Below are positions 42,691-52,363 of a stretch of 64,000 bases of DNA, in pieces (position 1 is the stretch's first letter; each line of letters starts with the position of its first letter). The translations under genes and the position numbers were made by a program. The notes beneath the pieces were generated by a model that was not told the origin of the DNA, did not search any database, and was given only the letters and a program-made list of their open reading frames with translations. The stretch comes from Bacteroidaceae bacterium (GTDB taxonomy: Bacteria; Bacteroidota; Bacteroidia; Bacteroidales; Bacteroidaceae), in NCBI GenBank assembly GCA_017542145.1, contig JAFXXQ010000047.1, positions 207,664 to 271,663 of the forward strand. The letters are read 5' to 3'.

Positions 42691-45213
42691 ATGAAGAGAA
42701 TCTCCTCCCTCCTGACGCTTGCTGTGCTGAGCCTGATGGCCTGCACGACAACCCCGAAGACCGATGTGTTCACTCCGTACAAGACTACGGATTTGCGGCT
42801 CCCCTCCTATCCTCTGGTTGTCTCCGACCCTTACTTCTCCATCTGGTCGCCCTATGACCAGCTGACCGAGGGCACCACGCGCCACTGGACCGACGACGAG
42901 AAGAGCATCGAGGGTCTGCTGCGCGTCGACGGCACCACTTACCGCTGGATGGGTGCCGAAAGGCAGATCATGAAGTCCATCGTCCCCATGGCCGACGAGA
43001 TGGCCTGGCGCGGACAGCTGACGCGCACCGAGCCGAAGGGCGACTGGACGGCTCAGGACTACGACGACTCGAAGTGGGAGACGCGCCGCGCCGCATTCGG
43101 CTCGTCCGACCTCGACTACGTCCGCACCCGCTGGAGCGACACCAACAGCGACATCTGGGTGCGCCGCACCATCAACCTCACCGCCGACGACCTGAAGGGT
43201 GATATCTGGCTCGTCTTCAGCCACGACGACACCTTCGCCATCTGGTTCAACGGCGTGAACATCTACGACACCGGCAACGTGGAAATCTGGCGCGAGGGCG
43301 TCAAGCTGCACCTCACCGAGGCCCAGAAGCAGACACTCCACGAGGGCACGAACGTCATCGCCGCCCATTGCCACAACACCACCGGCGGCGCCTACCTCGA
43401 CTTCGGCCTCTTCCGCAACGAGGGCCTCGACACCAAAGCCATCCAGACAGCCCGTCAGAAGAGCGTCGACGTCATGGCCACCTCAACCTATTACACCTTC
43501 ACCTGCGGCCCTGTCGAGCTGGACGTGGTCTTCACCGCTCCCATGCTGATTGACAACCTCGACCTGCTGTCGGCTCCGGCCAACTACATCAGCTATCAGG
43601 TGCGCAGCACCGACGGCAAGCCCCACAGCGCTCAGCTGCTGCTGGCCACCACGCCGCAGATGGCGGTCAACAAAGCCATACAGCCCACCATCAGCGAGAC
43701 CATCACGAAGGGTGGCGTCAGCTATGTGAAGAGCGGCACCATCGAACAGCCCATCCTCGCCAAGACGGGCGACGGCATCTGCATCGACTGGGGCTACCTC
43801 TACCTGCCCTCCTACAACGGCAGCGTCGCCATCGGCAGCGACCCCGCGGTGAAGAAAGCGTTCATGGAGAACGGCACCCTGCCCGAAAGCAAGGCCAGCG
43901 TCAGCTGCACGAAGGCCACCGAATGGCCCACCCTGGCCTACGCCCACGACTTCGGCAGCGTCACCACCGCCCAGAGCCACGCCCTCATCGGCTACGACGA
44001 GGTGTTCGACATACAGTATATGTATAAGAACTACAAGGCACTGTGGGCTCACGACGGCGACGTCACCATCTTCGACATGATGGCCACGATGGAGAAGAAC
44101 TACGCCAGCATCATGGCCCGCTGCCGCGCCCTCGACAAGCGCATCTACGACGACGGCTTCGCCGCCGGCGGCAAGAAATATGCCGAAATCCTCAGCGGCT
44201 CGTACCGCCACGTCATCGCCGCCCACAAGCTGTTCCGCGACGACGAGGGCACGCTGCTCTTCTTCTCGAAGGAGAACAACTCCAACGGCTGCGTCAACAC
44301 CGTGGACCTCACCTACCCCGAGGCTCCGCTCTTCCTCGTCTATAACCCCGAGCTGCAGAAGGCCATGATGACGAGCATCTTCGACTACAGCCTCAGCGGC
44401 CGCTGGACGAAACCCTTCGCTGCCCACGACCTCGGCACCTATCCCAAGGCCAACGGCCAGGTGTACGGCGGCGACATGCCGCTCGAGGAGGCCGGCAACA
44501 TGATTACCCTGGCCGCCATGCTCTGCCGCATTGACGGCAACACGAAGTACGTCGATAAGTACTGGGACATCATCACCACCTGGGCCGACTACCTCGTCGA
44601 GAACGGCCAGGACCCCGCCAACCAGCTCTGCACCGACGACTTCGCCGGCCACTGGGCCCACAACTGCAACCTCTCCGTCAAGGCCATCATGGGCGTGGCG
44701 GGCTATGCGCTGATGGCCGAGATGAAGGGCCAGGGCGACGTGGCGCAGAAGTACATGGCCAAGGCCAAGAACATGGCTGCCGTGTGGGAGCAGAATGCCC
44801 TCGAAGGCGACCACTACCGCTTGGCCTTCGACCGCCCCGACACCTGGAGCCAGAAGTACAACATGGTGTGGGACAAGCTCTGGAACATCAACATCTTCCC
44901 CAACAACGCCATGGAGCGTGAGGTGAAGTACTACCTCGCCGTCCAGAACAAATACGGTCTGCCGCTCGACTGCCGCCGCGACTACACGAAGAGCGACTGG
45001 ATTATGTGGACCGCCGGCATGGCCTCGACCCGCGAGCAGTTCGACGCCTTCGTCGCCCCGCTCTGGGACTACATCAACGAGACTCCCAGCCGCGTGCCCA
45101 TCAGCGACTGGAGCGACACGAAGACCGGCCACATGGTAGGCTTCAAGGCCCGCAGCGTCATCGGAGGCTACTGGATGCGCGTTTTAGCCGAAAAACTGAA
45201 GGAGCAAAAGTAA
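42691..45213 (+). CDS. DUF4965-family lipoprotein (glutaminase/GH-like)
   Basis: The 840-residue lipoprotein (lipobox L-M-A-C18) has the module order of DUF4964-DUF5127-DUF4965-DUF1793 proteins often labelled glutaminase A in Bacteroidota. PLVVSDPYFSIWSPYDQLT opens it. A jelly-roll insert (about 100-235, with DDSKWETRRAAFG and FSHDDTFAIWFNG) looks like a sugar-binding domain. An (alpha/alpha)6 domain follows with AHDLGTYPKANGQVYGGDMP and DDFAGHWAHNCNLSVKAI. True activity in this family is mostly untested, and a glycosidase role fits its place as first gene of the locus. The next gene begins 33 bases later. Confidence 0.8.
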   Translation: MKRISSLLTLAVLSLMACTTTPKTDVFTPYKTTDLRLPSYPLVVSDPYFSIWSPYDQLTEGTTRHWTDDEKSIEGLLRVDGTTYRWMGAERQIMKSIVPMADEMAWRGQLTRTEPKGDWTAQDYDDSKWETRRAAFGSSDLDYVRTRWSDTNSDIWVRRTINLTADDLKGDIWLVFSHDDTFAIWFNGVNIYDTGNVEIWREGVKLHLTEAQKQTLHEGTNVIAAHCHNTTGGAYLDFGLFRNEGLDTKAIQTARQKSVDVMATSTYYTFTCGPVELDVVFTAPMLIDNLDLLSAPANYISYQVRSTDGKPHSAQLLLATTPQMAVNKAIQPTISETITKGGVSYVKSGTIEQPILAKTGDGICIDWGYLYLPSYNGSVAIGSDPAVKKAFMENGTLPESKASVSCTKATEWPTLAYAHDFGSVTTAQSHALIGYDEVFDIQYMYKNYKALWAHDGDVTIFDMMATMEKNYASIMARCRALDKRIYDDGFAAGGKKYAEILSGSYRHVIAAHKLFRDDEGTLLFFSKENNSNGCVNTVDLTYPEAPLFLVYNPELQKAMMTSIFDYSLSGRWTKPFAAHDLGTYPKANGQVYGGDMPLEEAGNMITLAAMLCRIDGNTKYVDKYWDIITTWADYLVENGQDPANQLCTDDFAGHWAHNCNLSVKAIMGVAGYALMAEMKGQGDVAQKYMAKAKNMAAVWEQNALEGDHYRLAFDRPDTWSQKYNMVWDKLWNINIFPNNAMEREVKYYLAVQNKYGLPLDCRRDYTKSDWIMWTAGMASTREQFDAFVAPLWDYINETPSRVPISDWSDTKTGHMVGFKARSVIGGYWMRVLAEKLKEQK

Positions 45214-45246
45214 AGAGTTAAGAAAAATAAGAATAAAAAAGCTACG

Positions 45247-46938
45247 ATGAAAGGAAAGACTTTTCTCAAAATCCTAGTTTTAGTCTTTGGCCTTAGTCAG
45301 TTTGCCGCTTGCGACAAGGGGACGACAGCCGAGGACTATGTGGGCGTACAGGTCACACCTCCCTACGACCCTTCGCAACCTGTCACGCTGACAAGCTTCG
45401 TCCCCACGTCAGGCGGTGTAGGGCAGCAGTTAGTGCTCCACGGCAGCAATTTCGGCAACGACCCCTCGCTGCTCCACCTTACCATTGGCGGTAAGCCCGC
45501 CGTCATCGCCAGTGTGAAAAGTGAGTCCATCTATTGCTTCGTACCCTCGGGTGCCTTTACGGGTGAAATCGTCCTCACCATTGGCGATGGAGCCACAGCC
45601 AAAACCATCCAAGCCCCCGGCAAATTTGACTACCAACGCAAGATGGTTGTCGGCACCCTCTGCGGCTATATGAACGAGCGCGGCGAAGCCCCTTGGGTCG
45701 ACGGCACCTTTGAAACAGCCACTGGTTTCAAGAACGACGGCGTCATGCAATTCTCGCCCTACAACCACGACCAACTCTTCATCGTCTACGACCAAGAGCC
45801 CCGCTGGGGACAGCCGCAGCACGGCATACAACTCGTGGATCTGAAAGAGCGCACTGTCAAGACCATCATCGGCATCAGCATGTTTAATAATGAACGCACG
45901 CGCACCATCGACTTCGCCGTTGACCCCTTCGCCTACAACGAGCGCGGTGAATTCGAGCAAACGGGTACCGACGACTTCGGCAACCCCACCTTTTATGCCA
46001 CCGACGAATGGACAGCCACGGCCAGCCCCCGTCAACTGAGTTGGCGCGAGCACCTCATTATCTCCGTGGACCAATACAGCAGCGACTTCCGTGCCCCTTG
46101 CGCCTGGATTGTCGACCGCGACCCCGCCACGGGCGAATTCAACAACAGCTCGCCCCACCGCATCATCGCCTCGTACAACCAATGCAACGGCGCATATTTG
46201 CACCCCAATGGCGAACTCTACTTCTCCAGCTACACACAGGGCGAAATCCTTCGCCTCGACATGGACCAATACTGGGCCACACTACCCGTTGACGGCGGTG
46301 CCTCGTGGGAACCTAACGCCATCGACAACCCCTCGGCTTTCGAACGCCTCATCAAGGTTCAGGACAACGCCTACGAATGTCAGATGGATATCCACCCCAC
46401 CGGCAAATATGCTTATATCGTCGTCATCAACCGCCACTACATGCTCCGCACGGACTATAACGAAAAGACCAAGCGTTTCTCCACCCCCTACGTCATCGCC
46501 GGACAACTGGGTGCCCGAGGTTTCACCGATGGCGTCGGGCAAAGCGCCCTCATGAGCCGTCCCTACCAGGGCACATTTGTCAAGAACGACAGGTATCTCG
46601 GCACACAAGACGAATACGACTTCTACTTCTGCGACAGCGAGAACGACGCCATCCGCTACCTCACCCCCGACGGCATCGTTGCCACATACGCGGGAGGTAG
46701 TGCCGCCACCCATGCTGACGGACTTACACACGGATCGGAGAACGGTGAGTTGCGCGACGTCGCACGTTTCTATCGCTGCACCGGACTTGTCAACGATGTC
46801 CACCGCGACAAGATAACAGGCGAGAACACCCTCATCTTCTATATTCTCGACACCAACAATGCCAAGCTCCGCACCATCACTATGGAAGAGGAGGAGGAAG
46901 ATGAGAATGTGCTCGAAAATCAGGAAACCGATGAGTAA
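45247..46938 (+). CDS. TIG/NHL surface lipoprotein of the mannan-type locus
   Basis: The 563-residue lipoprotein (lipobox F-A-A-C20) has an IPT/TIG domain (about 38-115; FVPTSGGVGQQLVLHGSNFG) and then an NHL-like beta-propeller to about 545 (for example QCNGAYLHPNGELYFSSYTQ, YAGGSAATHADG). Proteins of this design next to SusC act as surface glycan-binding proteins. A poly-Glu tail ends the protein. It is 22 bases upstream of the SusC start and lies in the same operon. Confidence 0.8.
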   Translation: MKGKTFLKILVLVFGLSQFAACDKGTTAEDYVGVQVTPPYDPSQPVTLTSFVPTSGGVGQQLVLHGSNFGNDPSLLHLTIGGKPAVIASVKSESIYCFVPSGAFTGEIVLTIGDGATAKTIQAPGKFDYQRKMVVGTLCGYMNERGEAPWVDGTFETATGFKNDGVMQFSPYNHDQLFIVYDQEPRWGQPQHGIQLVDLKERTVKTIIGISMFNNERTRTIDFAVDPFAYNERGEFEQTGTDDFGNPTFYATDEWTATASPRQLSWREHLIISVDQYSSDFRAPCAWIVDRDPATGEFNNSSPHRIIASYNQCNGAYLHPNGELYFSSYTQGEILRLDMDQYWATLPVDGGASWEPNAIDNPSAFERLIKVQDNAYECQMDIHPTGKYAYIVVINRHYMLRTDYNEKTKRFSTPYVIAGQLGARGFTDGVGQSALMSRPYQGTFVKNDRYLGTQDEYDFYFCDSENDAIRYLTPDGIVATYAGGSAATHADGLTHGSENGELRDVARFYRCTGLVNDVHRDKITGENTLIFYILDTNNAKLRTITMEEEEEDENVLENQETDE

Positions 46939-46960
46939 TCCTTTAATACCACTCAGGCAT

Positions 46961-49900
46961 ATGAAAAGATATTTGTTTTTGTTGACTGCGCTTCTGGGCA
47001 TTTTTGCCACTGGTTTTGCGCAAAACGCCGTGGAAATTATGGGTACCGTCACCGATGAGACAGGCGAGGCCATCATCGGTGCAAACGTCGTCGTCAAGGA
47101 TGTGGCGGGACTGGGCGTCATCACCGACATCAACGGCCATTACGCTATAAAGATGCAGGAATACCAGACCCTCATCTTCTCCTATATGGGCTACAAGAAC
47201 CAGGAAATACTCGTCAAGGGCGACCGCAAGGTCATCAACGTCGTCATGCAGGAGGAGAAATTCTCAGCCGTCGACGAAGTAGTCATCACCGGCATGGGTG
47301 CGCAGAAGAAAATCTCCGTCACCGGTGCCGTCACCAATGTGCAAATGGAGGACCTGAAACACTACAATACCTCCAACCTCTCCAACACTCTTGCGGGTAA
47401 CGTGCCGGGCATCATCGCCTATCAGAAATCCGGACAGCCGGGCAAGAACACCAGCGAGTTCTGGATCCGAGGTATCTCCACATTCGGCGCCAGCACTAAG
47501 GCTTACATCCTCGTTGATGGCTTCGAGCGTGAAAACATCGACGACATCAACATCGAGGACATTGAGACCTTCACCGTCCTGAAGGATGCCTCCGCCACCG
47601 CCATCTACGGTTCAAAGGGTGCTAACGGTGTCATCCTCATCACTACCAAGCACGGCAAGAGCGGCAAGGTGAACATCAATGGCAAGGTGGAGACCTCCTA
47701 CAATACTCGCACCATCACTCCGCAGTTCGTCGATGGTTTTAACTATGCCAACTACATCAATGAAGCCCGCATCACTCGTAACCTTGGCACCCTCTACCAG
47801 CCCGTGGAGCTTGACATCATCCGAGACGGCCTCGACCCCGACCTCTACCCCAACGTCGACTGGCAGGACCTGCTGCTGAAGGACGGCGCCGGCAGCTACC
47901 GTGCCAACGTCAACGTCAGCGGCGGCGGCGAGACGGCACGCTACTACGCCTCCGTCGCCTACAACGAGGACGAGGGCATGTACCGCACCGACCAGACGCT
48001 GCGCGACAAGTATGACACCAACGCCAACTACCGCCGTTACAACTATCGCCTCAACGTTGATATGGACATCACGAAGAGTACCGTGCTGAAAATCGGCGTC
48101 AGCGGCAACCTTACTAAGCGCAACAGCCCAGGCATCGGCGACGACCGCGTGTGGGGACAGCTCTTCGGCTACAACGCCCTCTACTCGCCCGTCCTCTACA
48201 GCAACGGCTACGCCCCCTTCAAGTTCACCGGCACTACCATCGAGTACGATGACGTCCACGTCTTCATCGGCGACCGCGCCAACTACATCAACCCTTGGGT
48301 CAGCTCGGCACAGACGGGCTACAATACCGAGTGGAACAACGACACCCAAACGAATGTCACCCTCGAACAGGACCTCGGCTTCATCACCCATGGTCTGACG
48401 TTCACCGGACGTTTCGGCTACGACACGTATAATTTCAACTCCATCTCCCATCTGCGCATGCCGGCGCTCTACACCGCCCGCCAGCGCAATCCCGAAACGG
48501 GCGAGGTGGAGTACGACAAGGTCATCGACACCACCGACATGTGGCAGTCTTCGGCCAACGACGGCTCGCGCCGCGAGTTCCTCGACCTGCTGCTCCACTG
48601 GAACCGCACCTTCGCCCAGCGCCACACGTTCGAAGCGAACGTCAAGTTCACGCAGGACGAGAAAATCACCACCCAGAACCTCGGCGAAGACATCAAGAAC
48701 TCCGTCAGCCGCAAGAACAAGGGTCTGGCCACGCAGGTGAAGTACAACTTCCTCGGCCGCTACTTCCTCGACTACAACTTCGGCTACACCGGCTCCGAAA
48801 ACTTCGCCGACGGCCACCGCTGGGGCTTCTTCCCCTCCTACTCCGTGGCGTGGAACATCGGCGATGAACCGTTCATCCGTGACAACATCTCGTGGATTAA
48901 CATGTTCAAAATCCGCGCCTCGCATGGCAAGGTAGGCTCCGACACCACTGGCAGCGACCGTTTCCCCTATCTCTATACTATTGCCGACACCGGCAGCGGC
49001 TATATGTTCAGCCTCGATGACACCCACTACAGCTACGGCGGCACCTTCTATTCACAGGTGGCTTCCAACAACGTGACATGGGAAGTCGCTGAAAAGAACG
49101 ACATCGGACTCGACATCACACTCTTCGACGACCGCTTTGCCCTAACAGTCGATTATTTCAACGAACACCGCACAGGCATCTACATGACCCGCAACTTCCT
49201 GCCCTCCATCATCGGTTTGGAGAGTGCACCGAAAGCCAACGTCGGCAGCGTCTTTTCGCAAGGCTTCGACGGCAACTTCAAGTATGAGCAACAAATAGAT
49301 CAAGTGCACCTCACCGTCCGCGGTAACATGACCTACAGCAAAAACCAGATTGGCGAATACGACGAGGAGAACAGCGTCTATCCCTACCAAAACCTACGGG
49401 GCTACCGCGTCAATCAGGAACGCGGGCTCATTGCCCTCGGCCTCTTCAAGGATTACGACGACATCCGCAACAGCCCCAAGCAGGAGTTCGGCGTCTATCA
49501 GCCTGGCGATATTAAATATAAAGATGTAAACGGCGACGGCGTGGTCAACAACGGCGACGTTTGTGCCATCGGTGCCACTAGCAAGCCGAACCTCATCTAC
49601 GGTCTCGGCATTTCAGTTGCTTGGAAGAGCTTCGATTTCAACCTCCACTTCCAGGGTGCCGGCAAAAGCACCTTCCCCACCTATGGCAAGTGTGTTTATG
49701 CTTTCAGCGAAGGCCAGTGGGGCAACATCTTCCAGGGCATGCTCGAGAATCGCTGGGTGGATTCCCAGACGGCTGAACAACTGGGCATCGCTGCCAACGA
49801 GGATGTCAACGCGTCGTATCCTCGCCTTTCCTATGGAGCGAACAACAACAACTTCCGTTCGTCCACCTTCTGGCTGCGCGACGGACGCTACCTGCGCCTG

Positions 49901-50104
49901 AAGAACCTCGACTTCGGTTACTCCCTGCCCAAGTCGGCCGTCAACCGCCTGCACATGAACAGCATGCGTTTCTACGTCAGCGGCACCAACCTGCTGCTCC
50001 TCTACAAGAAGTTCGACACGTGGGACCCCGAATCCCTCCAGCCGCGCGGCGAGGACTACCCCATCACCAAGGCTGTCACCGTGGGTCTGCAACTGAATCT
50101 GTAA
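46961..50104 (+). CDS. SusC/RagA-family TonB-dependent outer-membrane transporter
   Basis: The 1047-residue protein has a signal peptide (1-19), a carboxypeptidase-regulatory-like domain (about 24-100; GTVTDETGEAIIGANVVVKD), and the plug with the SusC signature (VLKDASATAIYGSKGANGVI, TTKHGKSGK). A 22-stranded barrel then runs to the C-terminus. It imports oligosaccharides together with the SusD-like protein encoded next. ATG 46961 is chosen because it gives a clean signal peptide. The frame is open upstream, and an ATG at 46931 would add ten residues. It lies in the same operon as the TIG/NHL protein. Confidence 0.95.
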   Translation: MKRYLFLLTALLGIFATGFAQNAVEIMGTVTDETGEAIIGANVVVKDVAGLGVITDINGHYAIKMQEYQTLIFSYMGYKNQEILVKGDRKVINVVMQEEKFSAVDEVVITGMGAQKKISVTGAVTNVQMEDLKHYNTSNLSNTLAGNVPGIIAYQKSGQPGKNTSEFWIRGISTFGASTKAYILVDGFERENIDDINIEDIETFTVLKDASATAIYGSKGANGVILITTKHGKSGKVNINGKVETSYNTRTITPQFVDGFNYANYINEARITRNLGTLYQPVELDIIRDGLDPDLYPNVDWQDLLLKDGAGSYRANVNVSGGGETARYYASVAYNEDEGMYRTDQTLRDKYDTNANYRRYNYRLNVDMDITKSTVLKIGVSGNLTKRNSPGIGDDRVWGQLFGYNALYSPVLYSNGYAPFKFTGTTIEYDDVHVFIGDRANYINPWVSSAQTGYNTEWNNDTQTNVTLEQDLGFITHGLTFTGRFGYDTYNFNSISHLRMPALYTARQRNPETGEVEYDKVIDTTDMWQSSANDGSRREFLDLLLHWNRTFAQRHTFEANVKFTQDEKITTQNLGEDIKNSVSRKNKGLATQVKYNFLGRYFLDYNFGYTGSENFADGHRWGFFPSYSVAWNIGDEPFIRDNISWINMFKIRASHGKVGSDTTGSDRFPYLYTIADTGSGYMFSLDDTHYSYGGTFYSQVASNNVTWEVAEKNDIGLDITLFDDRFALTVDYFNEHRTGIYMTRNFLPSIIGLESAPKANVGSVFSQGFDGNFKYEQQIDQVHLTVRGNMTYSKNQIGEYDEENSVYPYQNLRGYRVNQERGLIALGLFKDYDDIRNSPKQEFGVYQPGDIKYKDVNGDGVVNNGDVCAIGATSKPNLIYGLGISVAWKSFDFNLHFQGAGKSTFPTYGKCVYAFSEGQWGNIFQGMLENRWVDSQTAEQLGIAANEDVNASYPRLSYGANNNNFRSSTFWLRDGRYLRLKNLDFGYSLPKSAVNRLHMNSMRFYVSGTNLLLLYKKFDTWDPESLQPRGEDYPITKAVTVGLQLNL

Positions 50105-50150
50105 TAAGGGTTTAACGTCCAATGTTTAACGCTTAACGAAATAGATAGAT

Positions 50151-52325
50151 ATGAAAAGCAAAGCTTTCTATTTTTCAGTTATATTTTTATATTTTTCATT
50201 ATTACTGCTGACATCGTGCCTCGACCTCGACTCAGACAAATACTTCGTCGACCGCAAGACCGAGGAGTTCGTCTTTACCGACAAGACACAGAGCGAGCAG
50301 TGGTTGGCTCATGCATATTCGTTCCTGACGGGCTGCAACTTTGAGGTTTGTTCGAAGGGCGGTACAGGCGGCACAGGCGGCGATTGGAATCCCTTCTGCT
50401 TCGCCGACGACATCTACTATGGTGACCGCGACAATGCCTACGGCGACCACAAGGATGCCGACTACGCCTCGTACAACTCGTTCCGCGAGGGACGCTACGA
50501 CGAGCAGGTGGGCTACAATGCCTGGGTAAAATGCTACAGGGGCATCTATCAGGCCTCTATCTTCATCCACAGGATTGACCAACTTATTGGCCACGACGGC
50601 ATGACTGCCGAAGAGGTCATTGACATGAAGGGGCAGGCACGCTTTGTACGTGCCTACTACTACTGGCTGCTGCTCCGCAAATATGGCCCTGTGCCTATCA
50701 TGCCTGACGAAGGCGCCGACTACACCGAGAGCTACGACGACCTAGCCATTCCCCGCAGCACTTACGAGGAGGTGGCTAACTACATCAGCGATGAGATGAT
50801 AAAGGCCGCCAAGGAAATCCAGTTCACCAAGCGCGATGCCAACAACATTGGCCGTCCGACGAAGGGTGCCTGCCTCGCCACACGTGCCATCGTCTATGCC
50901 TATGCCGCCAGTCCTCTCGCTAACGGGCAGCTCGCCAACGGCGAACACCCCGCAGGGGTGACTGACGATGCAGCACGTAGCCTCGTGAACCACGACGGCA
51001 CCCCCCTGCTCAGCCTCACCTACGACGAGAGCCGCTGGGCACGCGCCGCAGCGGCTTGCAAGGACGTGATGGATCTCGGCGTCTATGACCTCTACCACGT
51101 ACCCTACTCCAATGCTGCCAGCGACGGATATCCCGTCACCGTCACTCCCTACGACGACGGTAACTTCTCCACCAAGGGGTGGCCGGAGGGCTATGCCGAC
51201 ATTGACCCCATGCAGAGCTACCGCCAGCTCTTCGATGGTGACGTCACCCCAGTTGAAAACTACGAACTCATCTTCTCGCGTGTCAGCAACATGAACATCG
51301 GCGACAACGACAACGGCATCGGTGCCCTGGTGCTCCATGAGATGCCCACGCTGCGTGGCGGATGGAACACCCACGGTATGACGCAGAAGATGGTGGACAC
51401 CTACTACATGAACGACGGCACCGACGTCCCTGGCATGTACAGCGAGTGGGGCGGCTCTGCCCGTGGCGGCAACGACCTGCCGCGCGTCACAGGATGGACG
51501 GAGCGTAACGACGTCCGCAAAGGTGCCTATCCCGAACTGCAGGTACGCACAGGTAACAGCTACGGTGTGGATGTGCCCCTTCAGTACACACGACGCGAGC
51601 CACGCTTCTACGCCAGTGTGGGCTACAACGGTGCCATCTGGGAGGGCATCGGCAACACTACCTCGGGACAGCGCTGGTACCAGTGCTTCTACTACCGCGG
51701 CGAGGGCAACGGCTACGTCAACAACTTCAACTACCCCCGCACAGGCATCGGCATCAAGAAGTGGTATCACCCCTACGACTGGAGCGAGAGCACCTCGAAC
51801 GGCTATGCCCATCTGCGCCCGAAGTACGAAACCGCCATCCGCTATGCCGACATCCTGCTGCTCTACGCCGAATGCCTCAACGAGCTGACGGGGTCGTACA
51901 ATATACCCTCGTGGGACGGCACAAAATCGTACACCGTTAGCCGCGATGTCAGAGAAATCAAGCGTGGTACGAACCCCGTCCGCATCCGCGCCGGACTGCC
52001 CGACTATGCCGACGACACCTATGCCGATGCCAACCAGCTGCGTGCCAAAATCAAGCGCGAGCGCATGATTGAGCTGATGGGCGAGGGCAAACGCTACTTC
52101 GACCTCCGCCGCTGGATGGATGCACCTATCGAAGAGAACACGCTCATCTACGGCCTCAACGTCTTCCAGACCAAGCCTTTCCGAGACAAATTCATGCAAG
52201 TCATACCGGTGTTCAACCTCTCGTCGGTGTTCTCCGACAAAATGTATTTCTGGCCCATTGCCCATACCGAGCTGAAACGCAATAAGAACCTCGTGCAAAA
52301 CCCCGGATGGACGTATAATGATTAG
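50151..52325 (+). CDS. SusD/RagB-family outer-membrane lipoprotein
   Basis: The 724-residue lipoprotein (lipobox L-T-S-C23) has the SusD helical TPR fold: the CYRGIYQASIFIHRID region, RAYYYWLLLRKYGPVPIM, PRSTYEEVANYISDEMIKAA, and the C-terminal KIKRERMIELMGEGKRYFDLRRW. It binds glycan at the surface and caps the SusC barrel. It lies 46 bases after the SusC-like gene. Its first codons ATGAAAAGCAAAGC are shared with the next gene, whose signal peptide carries an extra palindromic insert. Confidence 0.95.
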   Translation: MKSKAFYFSVIFLYFSLLLLTSCLDLDSDKYFVDRKTEEFVFTDKTQSEQWLAHAYSFLTGCNFEVCSKGGTGGTGGDWNPFCFADDIYYGDRDNAYGDHKDADYASYNSFREGRYDEQVGYNAWVKCYRGIYQASIFIHRIDQLIGHDGMTAEEVIDMKGQARFVRAYYYWLLLRKYGPVPIMPDEGADYTESYDDLAIPRSTYEEVANYISDEMIKAAKEIQFTKRDANNIGRPTKGACLATRAIVYAYAASPLANGQLANGEHPAGVTDDAARSLVNHDGTPLLSLTYDESRWARAAAACKDVMDLGVYDLYHVPYSNAASDGYPVTVTPYDDGNFSTKGWPEGYADIDPMQSYRQLFDGDVTPVENYELIFSRVSNMNIGDNDNGIGALVLHEMPTLRGGWNTHGMTQKMVDTYYMNDGTDVPGMYSEWGGSARGGNDLPRVTGWTERNDVRKGAYPELQVRTGNSYGVDVPLQYTRREPRFYASVGYNGAIWEGIGNTTSGQRWYQCFYYRGEGNGYVNNFNYPRTGIGIKKWYHPYDWSESTSNGYAHLRPKYETAIRYADILLLYAECLNELTGSYNIPSWDGTKSYTVSRDVREIKRGTNPVRIRAGLPDYADDTYADANQLRAKIKRERMIELMGEGKRYFDLRRWMDAPIEENTLIYGLNVFQTKPFRDKFMQVIPVFNLSSVFSDKMYFWPIAHTELKRNKNLVQNPGWTYND

Positions 52326-52363
52326 TTCATAGATAAGAGTTCATAGTTTATAGTTAAGAAGAG